From positions 1,877,909 to 1,941,908 of the forward strand of contig NZ_KB892705.1 of the NCBI RefSeq assembly GCF_000373905.1: a DNA stretch of 64,000 bases, in the 5' to 3' direction. The notes beneath the pieces were generated by a model, which did no database searches, was not told the DNA's origin, and saw only the letters and a program-made list of their open reading frames with translations. The position numbers and the translations under genes were made by a program. The stretch is from Mycobacterium sp. 155. Lineage in GTDB: Bacteria; Actinomycetota; Actinomycetes; Mycobacteriales; Mycobacteriaceae. Positions 35,278 to 43,760 of this stretch are shown piece after piece (within the stretch, counting starts at the first letter, position 1; every line of letters begins with the position of its first letter).

Positions 35278-38169
35278 CTACATGGCAACCAGGTCAGCCT
35301 GCAGGCGAGCGTGCTCGCGGCGCATCAGCTCGGCCGAGCTGTGATCGCCCAGCGATTTATGCAATTCGGCGAGCACCACCCAGGCTGTGTCCTGGTACGG
35401 CTCTAGCTGCACCGAGCGTTGCGCCATCGCCAGTGCCTGCTCGAACTCGTCGAGGCTCTGGTGATCAGCTGCCAGCGCCGCGGCGGCGGCCGCGGCCGCA
35501 CGCTGCAACCGGTCACGTTCAGTGTCGAGGTACGACGAGCCCGAGATTTCCGGCAGCAACTCGCCGGTGTAGAGGCTCATCGCCTCGTGCCGTGCGGCCA
35601 TCCGGCCGTGCAGATCGCCCCGCGCCGACGCGGCAGTGGCTCGGTCCAGCGCATCGGTGAAATCGCATACATCGACCGTGGACCGCTCGTCCAACTCCAA
35701 CCGATACGACTCGCCGTGTCGACCGATGACCAGATCAGTCTGACCAAACATCGTCCGTACGCTCGAGACCGCCACTTGCAATCGATGGCAGGCGACCGCA
35801 TGGTCGACGCCCGGCCACAGGATGTCCTCCAGGAGTTCTCGGTGGTGGTCATGCCTCGGCGCTGCCGACAGGATCTGCAGAACCCACCGCGCTTGGGGTC
35901 GCAACTGGCCCAGCGCCATGACCTCACCGTCGATCGCGATGCGGTATTCGCCGAAGCAGGTGATCGCCACCGGCGGCAGACTCGCCTCGACCACCTCGAC
36001 GGCCGTGGCCATCGCACCGCGTGGGGCGCAGGTGTCGCCGCGACACAGCAGCGGCACCCCGCAGGCCTCGGCCAGCGGGCCGGTCTCGACTGTCTCGGGC
36101 ACAGTCTGAATCGACGCCGCCTGCAGCAGACCGAGCGCAATCGCGTACGCACCGCGTGCCCGCAACATCTGGCTGATTGTCACCAGTTCCCGGGCCACCG
36201 GCACTGTCGGGGCGCGCACCGTCGACACCAATCGACACCACAGCTGCAGCACCGGGGCACCGAGTTCCCCGAACAGCGTGTGTGCAGTATCCAGTTCGTC
36301 GGTTCCGTCCTGACCCACCTGGTTCTTGGCCAGCCCGACCGCGAAGAGCAGCAGACCCGCACCCCAGCGGTCTCCCACCTGCTCGGCCGCGGCGATGATG
36401 TCCGAGCAACTCTCCAAGCGCCACAACGCGTCCCGTGACACGATCAATGAAATCTGCTCCAAGCCGTGGCAGAGCCGGGAAATCCAGGGCAGTCCCTCAT
36501 TTTCGGCCGCCACCGCTATGGTGCTGAACCGCGAGGACAGGTCCGGCGCGGCACCGTCGAAGAGGTCGAGGGCGGCCACCACCAGGTCGGCACCGACCGC
36601 GGCCAGCGCATCGACAGGTCCCTCGGTCGAAACCATCCCGTCGATCGACTCCAGAATCCCCCGGGCCGTGCTGAGCTCACCCGCGGCGACCGCGGCAATC
36701 CCGCACATCAACTGCTCGCGGGCATCGACATACCTTTGCCTGCCGGCGACATCGGGCAAGCGGAGCAGGGCTTGCCGCAACGCTCCGCTCCAGTGATGCG
36801 CCAGCGTCGCCGGGCACCGGCCCGCAGGCTCGGCGGACAGCCAGGCCGAGACCACATCGACCTCATCACAACACATCTGCTGATAATTCAGCTCGTCGCA
36901 AAGAGTCCGGGCGTGCCGATACGCCTCGACCGCCCGGGCCAGCTCACCCGCCCTAACCAGTCGTCGGGCATGAGCCAACGCCAGCCACGGATCGTGCTGC
37001 CAGGTGCTGACCGGCAGGAGGTGGGCATCGTCAAGCGCGGTGGCATCGACGTGCTGCCCACCGGTGTACTGCACCAACCGCGACACCGCGGACCAGTCCC
37101 CAGCCTTGGCAAAAACTCTTGCTGCCGAACGGATCTCGCCGAGCGATTCCAGAACACTCGCGCTCTTGCGATAGCAGTCCCTGGCAGCGGCGGCGCCGTA
37201 CTGCTCGACCAGAGCCAACTCCAGGTGAGATTGCAGCACTTCGTGATAACGGAAGTAGATACCGCCGTCGTCGGTGAAGGTGAACAGCTGGGCGCTTTCC
37301 AGCTCCTCGAGGATGCGATGGCTTCCGTTGATCCCGAGCAAGGCATCGCAGGCCATGCCGGACAACCGTCCGAGAGTGCAAGTCCGCAGCAGGAAGTCCC
37401 TGCGCTCCGCGGGCAGTTCGGCCAGGACCTTGCAAGTCAGGTACGACCGCACCAGTTTTGACCGCCCGCCGAGATCGGCGACAGCTTGATGGCGTTCGGC
37501 TGCAGTGCGCCCTACGGTGGCGAGGTGGAACAGCTGCAGCCCGGCGGCCCACCCACCGGTGCGGCGGGTCAGCGTGGCCGCAGCCTCCGGACGCAACGGC
37601 TCGTGGTACACCGAGGCAAACAATTCCTCGACCTCCCAGGAGCGGAAACGCAAGTCGTCACTTGCCGTTTCAGAGATCGACCCCGACACCCGGATCCGGG
37701 AGATGTTGATCTCGGGCATCCGGCGCGATCCGCAGATCAGTTGAAGCCCGCGCGGTCGCAGCGAGATGAACTGCTCCAATGCCCGTTCCGCGGGAGTGTC
37801 GGCGATCTCGTGAACGTCGTCGAGGATGAGCACACCGCACACGGTGGCCCCCCTATCCAGAGCAGCCAGCAGTTCAGCCATCGAACCGGCATCATTAGTG
37901 TCGGCCACGACCGACAGCGCGGCGGCCAGGTGCGCGACCATCCGACTCTCGGTCGAATCATCAGAGGTAATCCGGTACCACCCCACCGGCCGGGTCGATG
38001 CGGCGGCCACGTGCGCCAACAGTGTCGTCTTCCCAGAGCCGGCGGGTGCGACGACGAGGTCGACATCTGTTTGCGGGCCGGACAGCAGCGGCGCTTCCAA
38101 CCGGGTCCGGACCAGACCTGAAACCTCGGGCATCCGCAGCTTTTCCTGTAGTACAACGCGTTCAGTCAC
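35278..38169 (-). CDS. STAND ATPase with C-terminal SARP-type DNA-binding/BTAD domain
   Basis: A 963-residue regulator. Residues about 35-330 form a MalT-like STAND NTPase: Walker A APAGSGKTT and Walker B GVLILDDVHE. A long helical, TPR-like region (about 340-720) follows. Residues about 734-825 are an OmpR-like winged helix (FGEYRIAIDGEVMALGQLRP), and 830-963 a bacterial transcriptional activator domain. This order, a sensor ATPase ahead of a SARP-like output domain, is that of large actinobacterial activators of secondary metabolism or stress genes. The target and signal are unknown; it may pair with the converging LuxR regulator. Start is GTG 38169. Confidence 0.85.
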   Translation of the reverse strand: MTERVVLQEKLRMPEVSGLVRTRLEAPLLSGPQTDVDLVVAPAGSGKTTLLAHVAAASTRPVGWYRITSDDSTESRMVAHLAAALSVVADTNDAGSMAELLAALDRGATVCGVLILDDVHEIADTPAERALEQFISLRPRGLQLICGSRRMPEINISRIRVSGSISETASDDLRFRSWEVEELFASVYHEPLRPEAAATLTRRTGGWAAGLQLFHLATVGRTAAERHQAVADLGGRSKLVRSYLTCKVLAELPAERRDFLLRTCTLGRLSGMACDALLGINGSHRILEELESAQLFTFTDDGGIYFRYHEVLQSHLELALVEQYGAAAARDCYRKSASVLESLGEIRSAARVFAKAGDWSAVSRLVQYTGGQHVDATALDDAHLLPVSTWQHDPWLALAHARRLVRAGELARAVEAYRHARTLCDELNYQQMCCDEVDVVSAWLSAEPAGRCPATLAHHWSGALRQALLRLPDVAGRQRYVDAREQLMCGIAAVAAGELSTARGILESIDGMVSTEGPVDALAAVGADLVVAALDLFDGAAPDLSSRFSTIAVAAENEGLPWISRLCHGLEQISLIVSRDALWRLESCSDIIAAAEQVGDRWGAGLLLFAVGLAKNQVGQDGTDELDTAHTLFGELGAPVLQLWCRLVSTVRAPTVPVARELVTISQMLRARGAYAIALGLLQAASIQTVPETVETGPLAEACGVPLLCRGDTCAPRGAMATAVEVVEASLPPVAITCFGEYRIAIDGEVMALGQLRPQARWVLQILSAAPRHDHHRELLEDILWPGVDHAVACHRLQVAVSSVRTMFGQTDLVIGRHGESYRLELDERSTVDVCDFTDALDRATAASARGDLHGRMAARHEAMSLYTGELLPEISGSSYLDTERDRLQRAAAAAAAALAADHQSLDEFEQALAMAQRSVQLEPYQDTAWVVLAELHKSLGDHSSAELMRREHARLQADLVAM

Positions 38170-38869
38170 GATTGCCCATCCATCGGTCCGAACAATCGGC
38201 GCTTGCCGCCGGATCGAGTTTCATCTTTACCGGTGATCCTCGCTCCCGTTTCCCGTGCCTCACCTGCAGCGAGCATATGACCGGGCCCGGGCCGAGCGAT
38301 CGAGTAATGCACTACTCGAATTTCGTGCGGAGGCATTGCCGGGGCCGCTGCCCTTGGGGCCGGCCGGCTCGGCACCGAATCGTCCAGGTTGCGTCAAATC
38401 TGCTGGGCTGCGGTGCGCGGCCGACGACGGCTGGACTGCTGGCCTGACTATGAAATATGTTATGAGCCAATGACATCCGGCAACATCACCGCCTGCGACA
38501 GGCGCTTACGATGGACATCGGCGATGAGACGTTGGTGGCCAAAGGCATGGAGGCCGCATATCGCCGTCGACATGGCAGCGGCCACAATACTTTTCGAGGA
38601 ACGCGGCGAAGTGGCGATACCCCGACATATCACCGCGCTCCCCCGGCACTGACGTGATTTCGAAGTGCTCCAGTGGAGTGCCTGCACCCAGCCGTGGCAC
38701 CACAGGCGTGACCTTCACATCCGACTTCGGGCCGCGAGGCATGAAGCCGGGAGCCACGCTGTGGCCCGACAACGACCCCGCGACAGCTTCACGGTGCGGG
38801 TACTGCGCCGGCCTGGCCCGCGGGCGCCGCGGGTGATCTGCCGGTGCGGGTTCCGGCTACGCTGACGGC
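38170..38869. other. 700-bp stretch without a supported gene
   Basis: No open frame here has a ribosome site, a family match or an operon place. It holds an inverted repeat at 38300-38319, an AT-richer patch at about 38448-38470 (a possible promoter), and a minus-strand frame (38506-38772) with a chance CGRCH motif. It probably contains the promoters of the STAND activator and perhaps a gene remnant. Confidence 0.6.
38300..38319. promoter_or_regulatory. Inverted repeat upstream of the STAND activator
   Basis: TCGAGTA (38300-38306), a 6-nt spacer and TACTCGA (38313-38319) form a perfect inverted repeat 131 bp upstream of the activator's GTG. Its position fits an operator or an activator-binding site; its use is inferred. 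Confidence 0.4.
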
Positions 38870-39274
38870 ATGTCGCAGCCGCGTATCAACATCAGCTCCG
38901 GATCCGAGTTCGAGGACATCGTCGGATACTCCCGCGCCGTCCGGATCGGCGGTCACGTCGCGATCTCCGGCACCACCGGCGCCGGGGACGACGTCGCCGC
39001 CCAGACCCGCGACGCACTGGCCCGCATCGAACAGGCCCTGCGCGACGCCGGAGCCAGCCTCGCCGACGTGGTGCGCACCCGGGTGTTCGTCACTGACATC
39101 AGCCGATGGCGAGATGTCGCGGCAGCCCACGCCGAGGTATTCGGAAACATCCGTCCGGTCACGACGATGGTCGAGGTTTCGGCGCTCATCGCACCGGAAC
39201 TACTCGTCGAGATCGAGACCGACGCCTACATCGCCGGAAGTGGCGAAAAGCTGCCGTCGGAGGCCGGCAGGTAG
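38870..39274 (+). CDS. RidA-family enamine/imine deaminase-like protein
   Basis: A 134-residue YjgF/RidA protein (Rv2704 place). The conserved Arg lies in LADVVRTRVFVTDI, with VAISGTTG at the start of the pocket and EVSALIAPELLVEIETDAY at the end. RidA proteins hydrolyse reactive enamines formed by PLP enzymes. Its final 49 bp overlap the 3' end of the DUF952 gene on the other strand. Confidence 0.88.
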   Translation: MSQPRINISSGSEFEDIVGYSRAVRIGGHVAISGTTGAGDDVAAQTRDALARIEQALRDAGASLADVVRTRVFVTDISRWRDVAAAHAEVFGNIRPVTTMVEVSALIAPELLVEIETDAYIAGSGEKLPSEAGR

Positions 39275-39588
39275 GCAGCGGTGGCCGTCACAGCCGCGGC
39301 GGGCAGTGGCCCGTACAGATGTGGGAACAGCATGGCTTCGGGATCGGACGGAACGCCGGGCTCCCAGCGCACCGGCGCTGTCAGCTCTGCGGCGTCGATA
39401 TAGAGCAGCACCAGGTCGGTACGGCCGGCATAGAGCCGGTTGGCGGGCAGATGTACCTGCTCAGGGGCCGAGAGATGAACGAAGCCCTGGGCGTCCAACG
39501 AAGGCGGCCGGTGCTCGCCGGACGCTTGGGCGCCCTGCCACTCCCGGGCACTGCACAGGTGGACCAGCACGGCCGGCGACGGATGCAT
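39226..39588 (-). CDS. DUF952 family protein
   Basis: A 120-residue protein with the DUF952 pattern: LVHLCSAREWQGAQ near the start, GFVHLSAPEQVHLPANRLY, then LVLLYIDAAELTAPVRWE and LFPHLYGPLP. Members resemble a glutathione-transferase-like or ADP-ribosyl-type fold, but no reaction is established. ATG 39588 is chosen because the family motif begins right after it. It converges on and overlaps ridA. Confidence 0.8.
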   Translation of the reverse strand: MHPSPAVLVHLCSAREWQGAQASGEHRPPSLDAQGFVHLSAPEQVHLPANRLYAGRTDLVLLYIDAAELTAPVRWEPGVPSDPEAMLFPHLYGPLPAAAVTATAAYLPASDGSFSPLPAM

Positions 39589-39745
39589 GCCGCCAGCTTG
39601 CCGGTCGAGCAATTCACAGCCAAGTGAGACACGACACACCGGTAAACCCCTAGGGAACAACGCCGGAACCGAAAACGTCTGAGACAGTAGAGACACGCAA
39701 CCCGGCGCCATTGCCGGGATGCGCAGAGCAGAAGACGGAGGAGCC

Positions 39746-39937
39746 ATGAACGCAACTCTGACCACCCCGGAGCTAACCAGAGCCCATCGTTGCGACCGCT
39801 GCGGTGCTGCCGCACGAGTGCGCGCGACCCTGCCGTCGGGCAGCGAGCTTCTCTTCTGCCAGCATCACGCCAACGAGCACGAGGCCAAGCTGGTAGAGCT
39901 GGCCGCCGTCATCGAAGTGAGCCCGGTCGAGGCATAA
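39746..39937 (+). CDS. Small zinc-binding protein (DUF7455-like)
   Basis: A 63-residue protein with CDRCGAAARVR and FCQHHANEHE, that is a CxxC plus CxHH metal site. The layout matches short actinobacterial DUF7455 proteins. A strong Shine-Dalgarno GGAGGAG lies 2-3 nt before the ATG region, and the start is clear. Function unknown. Confidence 0.82.
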   Translation: MNATLTTPELTRAHRCDRCGAAARVRATLPSGSELLFCQHHANEHEAKLVELAAVIEVSPVEA

Positions 39938-39998
39938 GCACAGCTGAGCAACACCCGCCTAGGCAGGAGCACGCCTCGTCCGTAATGCTGGTCTGGAC

Positions 39999-40976
39999 AT
40001 GACCGGCCAGCCGCTTCCAGTACCTCCGTCACGCCATCACATCTGGCATATCGCACGGCGCACGTTGTCCAAGAGCTGGGACGACTCGATTTTCTCTGAA
40101 TCGGCCCAGGCTGCTTTCTGGTGTGCGCTGTCATTGCCACCGTTGCTGTTGGGGATGCTGGGCAGCCTGGCATACATCGCGCCGCTGTTCGGGCCCGATA
40201 CGTTGCCCGCGATCCTGGATCAGCTGATCAACACAGCGAACAGCTTCTTCTCGAAGAACGTCGTCAACGAGATCATCGAGCCGACGATTCGTGACATCGC
40301 GTCCAGCGCACGCGGCGAGGTCGTGTCGTTGGGGTTCGTGATCTCGTTGTGGGCGGGATCTTCGGCGGTCTCGGCATTCGTCGACTCGGTCGTCGAGGCC
40401 CACGACCAGACGCCGCTGCGACACCCCGTGCGCCAGCGGTTCTACGCCCTGGGCCTCTACGTGGTGATGCTGATCGGCGCGATCGCCACGGCGCCGTTCA
40501 TCGCGCTGGGACCGCGCACCATCGGCGAGCACATCCCCGCCAGCTGGGACAACGGGCTGCGCTATGGATACTTCCCCGCATTGTTCCTGGCTGTGGTGGC
40601 CGGCGTGACGCTGTTGTACCGGGTCTCGTTGCCCAAGCCGCTGCCGACCCATCGATTGCTGCTCGGTTCGGTGCTGGCCACTGTGGTGTTCATGGTGGCG
40701 ACAGTCGGGCTGCGCTTCTACCTGAACTGGATCACCCAAACCGGCTACACCTACGGCGCACTGGCCACCCCGATCGCATTCCTGCTGTTCGCGTTCTTCC
40801 TGGGCTTCGCCGTGATGCTGGGCGCCGAACTCAACGCCGCCATCCAAGAGGAATGGCCCGCGGCGGATACCCACGCCCAACGACTACGGGACTGGCTGGG
40901 GGACAAAGCGCTCAACGGAAACGGCTCGGCGGCCAGGGCATCGGCCGCCGACACCGAAGAGCCGACTACTTCTTGA
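39999..40976 (+). CDS. YihY/BrkB-family membrane protein
   Basis: A 325-residue protein with six predicted helices of the YihY/BrkB family (Rv2707). Typical parts are SAQAAFWCALSLPPLLLGML and VSLGFVISLWAGSSAVSAFV. Often misnamed ribonuclease BN; the real role is unknown, maybe transport. The C-terminal tail is soluble. Its last 11 bp overlap the end of the DUF3039 gene on the other strand. Confidence 0.87.
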   Translation: MTGQPLPVPPSRHHIWHIARRTLSKSWDDSIFSESAQAAFWCALSLPPLLLGMLGSLAYIAPLFGPDTLPAILDQLINTANSFFSKNVVNEIIEPTIRDIASSARGEVVSLGFVISLWAGSSAVSAFVDSVVEAHDQTPLRHPVRQRFYALGLYVVMLIGAIATAPFIALGPRTIGEHIPASWDNGLRYGYFPALFLAVVAGVTLLYRVSLPKPLPTHRLLLGSVLATVVFMVATVGLRFYLNWITQTGYTYGALATPIAFLLFAFFLGFAVMLGAELNAAIQEEWPAADTHAQRLRDWLGDKALNGNGSAARASAADTEEPTTS

Positions 40977-41202
40977 GCGATTCGTAGATTCGTTTGCAGT
41001 CGGGGCAGACGGGCGAACCCGGCTTGGCAGCCTTGGTCACCGGGAATACCTCGCCGCACAGCGCGACGACGTGGGTGCCCATCACAGCACTCTCGGCGAT
41101 CTTGTCCTTCTTGACGTAATGAAAATACTTCGGGGTGTCGCTGTCGGTGCCGTCGTCGACGCGTTCATCTGCGTCGGTGCGTTCAATCGTCTGGGTCTGC
41201 AT
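40966..41202 (-). CDS. DUF3039 small zinc-finger protein
   Basis: A 78-residue protein matching DUF3039 (Rv2708c). After an acidic N-terminus comes YFHYVKKDKIAESAVMG, then THVVALCGEVF and CPDC, a metal site of the His/Cys-CxxC kind. Conserved across actinobacteria, function unknown. A 27-bp tandem duplication lies just upstream and doubles its GAGGAG ribosome site. Confidence 0.85.
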   Translation of the reverse strand: MQTQTIERTDADERVDDGTDSDTPKYFHYVKKDKIAESAVMGTHVVALCGEVFPVTKAAKPGSPVCPDCKRIYESLKK

Positions 41203-41207
41203 CTTTG

Positions 41208-41261
41208 TATTGTGCTCCTCACGTCCGCGGCTCCTATTGTGCTCCTCACGTCCGCGGCTCC
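41208..41261. repeat. Perfect 27-bp tandem duplication upstream of DUF3039
   Basis: TATTGTGCTCCTCACGTCCG and seven further bases are repeated exactly (41208-41234, 41235-41261), with a short third start. The repeat begins 6 bp upstream of the DUF3039 start codon. On the minus strand each copy carries GAGGAG, so the purine-rich translation signal is doubled. Confidence 0.9.
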
Positions 41262-41333
41262 TATCGTGCCCATCACCGCCGCTCCAGGAAATCCGCCTGC
41301 GACGGCGCCGCCAAGGTGTGGAACAGTAGAGGT

Positions 41334-41750
41334 ATGAAACAAAGCCACGAGCTGAGTTTCGACGACGATTTCGATGGTGAAGGTCGCCCGGTTCTCATCA
41401 CCCGCGCTGCAGTGGCCTACGAGGAACAACACCGCGCCCGGGTACGCAAGTACCTGACGTTGATGGCGTTCCGGATCCCGGCGTTGCTCCTGGCCGCCCT
41501 CGCTTACAACCTGTGGGGCAACGGCCTGATCTCGTTGGCGATCATCCTGGTTTCAGTACCACTGCCGTGGATGGCTGTGCTGATCGCCAACGACCGCCCG
41601 CCTCGTCGCGCCGAAGAGCCCCGCCGCTACAAACATGGCGGGGAACGCGTGCAGCTCTTCCCGATCGCGCAAAGGCCTGCGCTGGAGCCCGACGGACCGG
41701 TCTCACCGCAACCGGATGAGGACCAGCCGCCGGGCAACGTTCCTGGCTGA
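41334..41750 (+). CDS. DUF3099 membrane protein
   Basis: A 138-residue protein with two membrane helices (about residues 43-83) framed by RARVRKYLTLMAFRIPALL and IANDRPPRR. It matches DUF3099 (Rv2709). The C-terminus is Pro-rich and soluble. The ATG at 41334 has only a weak purine stretch upstream. It precedes sigB on the same strand by 147 bp. Function unknown. Confidence 0.82.
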   Translation: MKQSHELSFDDDFDGEGRPVLITRAAVAYEEQHRARVRKYLTLMAFRIPALLLAALAYNLWGNGLISLAIILVSVPLPWMAVLIANDRPPRRAEEPRRYKHGGERVQLFPIAQRPALEPDGPVSPQPDEDQPPGNVPG

Positions 41751-41833
41751 GACACTTCTTTAGCTATTCTCAGGATAATCTCAGGTCATCGCCGAAAAAC
41801 TGCAGGTCAACAGGCATGAAATCGGCAATCAAC

Positions 41834-41862
41834 GGGAACTCTTGGTGGGCTCACCGCGTTAT
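41834..41862 (+). promoter_or_regulatory. ECF-sigma (SigE/SigH-type) promoter of sigB
   Basis: -35 GGGAACT (41834-41840) and -10 CGTTAT (41857-41862) with 17 bp between GGAAC and CGTT fit the SigE/SigH consensus. M. tuberculosis sigB is known to be driven by SigE and SigH. The 5' leader would be about 30 nt. Confidence 0.78.
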
Positions 41863-41897
41863 ACGTGGTGACAGTTCGAGCCGATCAGGAGGCCGTC

Positions 41898-42857
41898 ATG
41901 GCAAATGCCACCACAAGCCGCGTTGACACCGATCTGGACGCCCAGAGCCCGGCTGCAGACCTCGTGCGCGTGTACTTGAACGGCATCGGCAAAACGGCGT
42001 TGCTCAATGCTGCCGATGAAGTAGAGCTCGCGAAACGTATTGAGGCCGGGTTGTATGCCCAGCACCTGCTGGACACCAAGAAGCGCCTCGGCGAAACGCG
42101 CAAACGTGAGCTGGGAATCGTCGTCCGGGACGGGGAGGCTGCCCGGCGACATCTGTTGGAAGCCAACCTGCGCCTGGTCGTGTCGCTGGCGAAGCGTTAC
42201 ACGGGCCGCGGCATGCCGCTGCTGGACCTGATCCAGGAGGGCAACCTTGGGCTCATCCGAGCAATGGAGAAGTTCGACTACACCAAGGGCTTCAAGTTCT
42301 CCACTTACGCCACCTGGTGGATCCGGCAGGCCATCACCCGCGGTATGGCCGATCAGAGCCGCACCATCCGTTTGCCCGTCCACCTGGTCGAGCAGGTCAA
42401 CAAGCTGGCCCGGATCAAGCGGGAGATGCATCAGAACCTCGGCCGCGAGGCCACCGACGAGGAGCTGGCCGAGGAATCGGGTATCCCGGTGGAGAAGATC
42501 AACGATCTGCTGGAGCACAGTCGCGATCCGGTGAGCCTGGATATGCCGGTGGGCACCGACGAAGAAGCGCCGCTCGGCGACTTCATTGAAGATTCCGAAG
42601 CCATGTCGGCGGAGAACGCGGTGATCTCCGAACTCCTGCACACCGACATCCGCTATGTGCTGGCCACGCTCGATGAGCGTGAGCAGCAGGTGATCCGGCT
42701 GCGGTTCGGCCTCGACGACGGCCAGCCGCGCACGCTCGACCAGATCGGCAAATTGTTCGGACTGTCCCGCGAGCGGGTCCGCCAGATCGAACGCGAGGTC
42801 ATGTCCAAACTCCGCAACGGCGAGCGGGCCGACAGGCTCCGCTCGTACGCAAGCTAA
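41898..42857 (+). CDS. sigB: Sigma factor SigB
   Basis: A 319-residue primary-like sigma factor that lacks the SigA N-terminal extension. Regions 1.2 ([17 protein letters not shown]), 2 ([21 protein letters not shown]), 3 and 4 ([15 protein letters not shown]) are nearly identical to SigA. SigB directs stationary-phase and stress transcription in mycobacteria. AGGAGG at 41887-41892 with 5-nt spacing sets the ATG. An ECF-type promoter lies upstream, and a terminator hairpin follows before ideR. Confidence 0.96.
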   Translation: MANATTSRVDTDLDAQSPAADLVRVYLNGIGKTALLNAADEVELAKRIEAGLYAQHLLDTKKRLGETRKRELGIVVRDGEAARRHLLEANLRLVVSLAKRYTGRGMPLLDLIQEGNLGLIRAMEKFDYTKGFKFSTYATWWIRQAITRGMADQSRTIRLPVHLVEQVNKLARIKREMHQNLGREATDEELAEESGIPVEKINDLLEHSRDPVSLDMPVGTDEEAPLGDFIEDSEAMSAENAVISELLHTDIRYVLATLDEREQQVIRLRFGLDDGQPRTLDQIGKLFGLSRERVRQIEREVMSKLRNGERADRLRSYAS

Positions 42858-42868
42858 ACGTGCCCCTG

Positions 42869-42901
42869 GATGTGCCCGTCGGATTCGCCGGCGGGCACAT
42901 C
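42869..42901 (+). terminator. Hairpin terminator after sigB
   Basis: GATGTGCCCG (42869-42878) pairs perfectly with CGGGCACATC (42892-42901); four more pairs, one a G-U, lead to a 5-nt loop. It begins 11 nt after the sigB stop. There is only a weak T stretch afterwards, common for mycobacterial terminators. Confidence 0.65.
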
Positions 42902-43027
42902 GCGTTTCGCGCGCTGTGCCCGCGGGGAGGCATCACCACAACGGTGAGCGGTACGACCACGTTGGCCACGTCTTCAAGCCACCTGAACGGTAGACTGAGC
43001 GATGAAGTTTGGGCTGGGAAGGCGCGA

Positions 43028-43723
43028 ATGAACGATCTTATCGATACCACCGAGATGTATCTGCGGACCATCTACGACCTCGAAGAAGAAGGCGTGGTGC
43101 CTCTGCGCGCCCGCATTGCCGAGCGACTTGACCAGAGTGGACCCACTGTCAGCCAGACGGTGTCGCGAATGGAGCGGGACGGGCTGTTGCACGTCGCCGG
43201 TGACCGGCACCTGGAACTCACCGACAAAGGCCGCGCCCTCGCGGTCGCGGTGATGCGTAAGCACCGGCTGGCCGAGCGGCTTCTCGTCGACATCATCGGG
43301 CTCCCCTGGGAAGACGTGCACGCCGAGGCGTGCCGGTGGGAACACGTGATGAGTGAAGACGTCGAGCGACGGCTGATGCACGTGCTGGACAACCCCACCA
43401 CCTCGCCGTTTGGCAACCCCATCCCGGGATTGTCCGAGCTCGGGGTCGGGGCCACCGGATTCGACTCTGGCGACGTAAGCCTGGTCCGCCTGACCGAACT
43501 TCCAGTCGGCTTGCCGGTGGCGGTCGTGGTGCGCCAGCTGACGGAGCACGTCCAGGGTGACACCGAGTTGATCGGCCGACTCAAGGACGCCGGCGTCGTG
43601 CCGAACGCCCGGGTCACCGTCGAGGCCAACGACCACGGCGGAGTCATGATCCTGATCCCCGGCCACCAGCAGGTCGAGCTGCCCCATCACATGGCGCACG
43701 CCGTCAAGGTCGAGAAGGTCTGA
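43028..43723 (+). CDS. ideR: Iron-dependent repressor IdeR
   Basis: A 231-residue DtxR-family repressor. DNA-binding region is RIAERLDQSGPTVSQTVSRM. Metal site 2 is Met10, Cys102, Glu105, His106; site 1 is His79, Glu83, His98, all present. A C-terminal SH3-like domain starts at about residue 150. IdeR with Fe2+ represses siderophore genes and induces iron storage. GGGAAGG 5 nt before ATG 43028 sets the start, and a -10-like TAGACT lies at 42991-42996. It matches Rv2711. Confidence 0.97.
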   Translation: MNDLIDTTEMYLRTIYDLEEEGVVPLRARIAERLDQSGPTVSQTVSRMERDGLLHVAGDRHLELTDKGRALAVAVMRKHRLAERLLVDIIGLPWEDVHAEACRWEHVMSEDVERRLMHVLDNPTTSPFGNPIPGLSELGVGATGFDSGDVSLVRLTELPVGLPVAVVVRQLTEHVQGDTELIGRLKDAGVVPNARVTVEANDHGGVMILIPGHQQVELPHHMAHAVKVEKV

Positions 43724-43734
43724 TCTCACCCGAG

Positions 43735-43760
43735 CGGGCCGCACGTCACGCCCCGGCCCG
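43735..43760. terminator. Shared hairpin at the ideR/DUF4192 convergent ends
   Basis: CGGGCCG (43735-43741) pairs with CGGCCCG (43754-43760). The loop holds the stop codon of the converging DUF4192 gene (TCA at 43746-43748). No T-run is seen. It may act for both genes. Confidence 0.45.

Noticed and set aside
38512..38660. Short plus-strand frame starting MDIGDETLVAKGMEAAYR
   Set aside because: About 47 residues, no Shine-Dalgarno, no match; kept as part of the gene-free stretch.
38506..38772. Minus-strand frame with a CGRCH cytochrome-c-like motif
   Set aside because: One heme-binding pentamer, no signal peptide, no axial-ligand Met context and no ribosome site. A remnant is possible but not supported.
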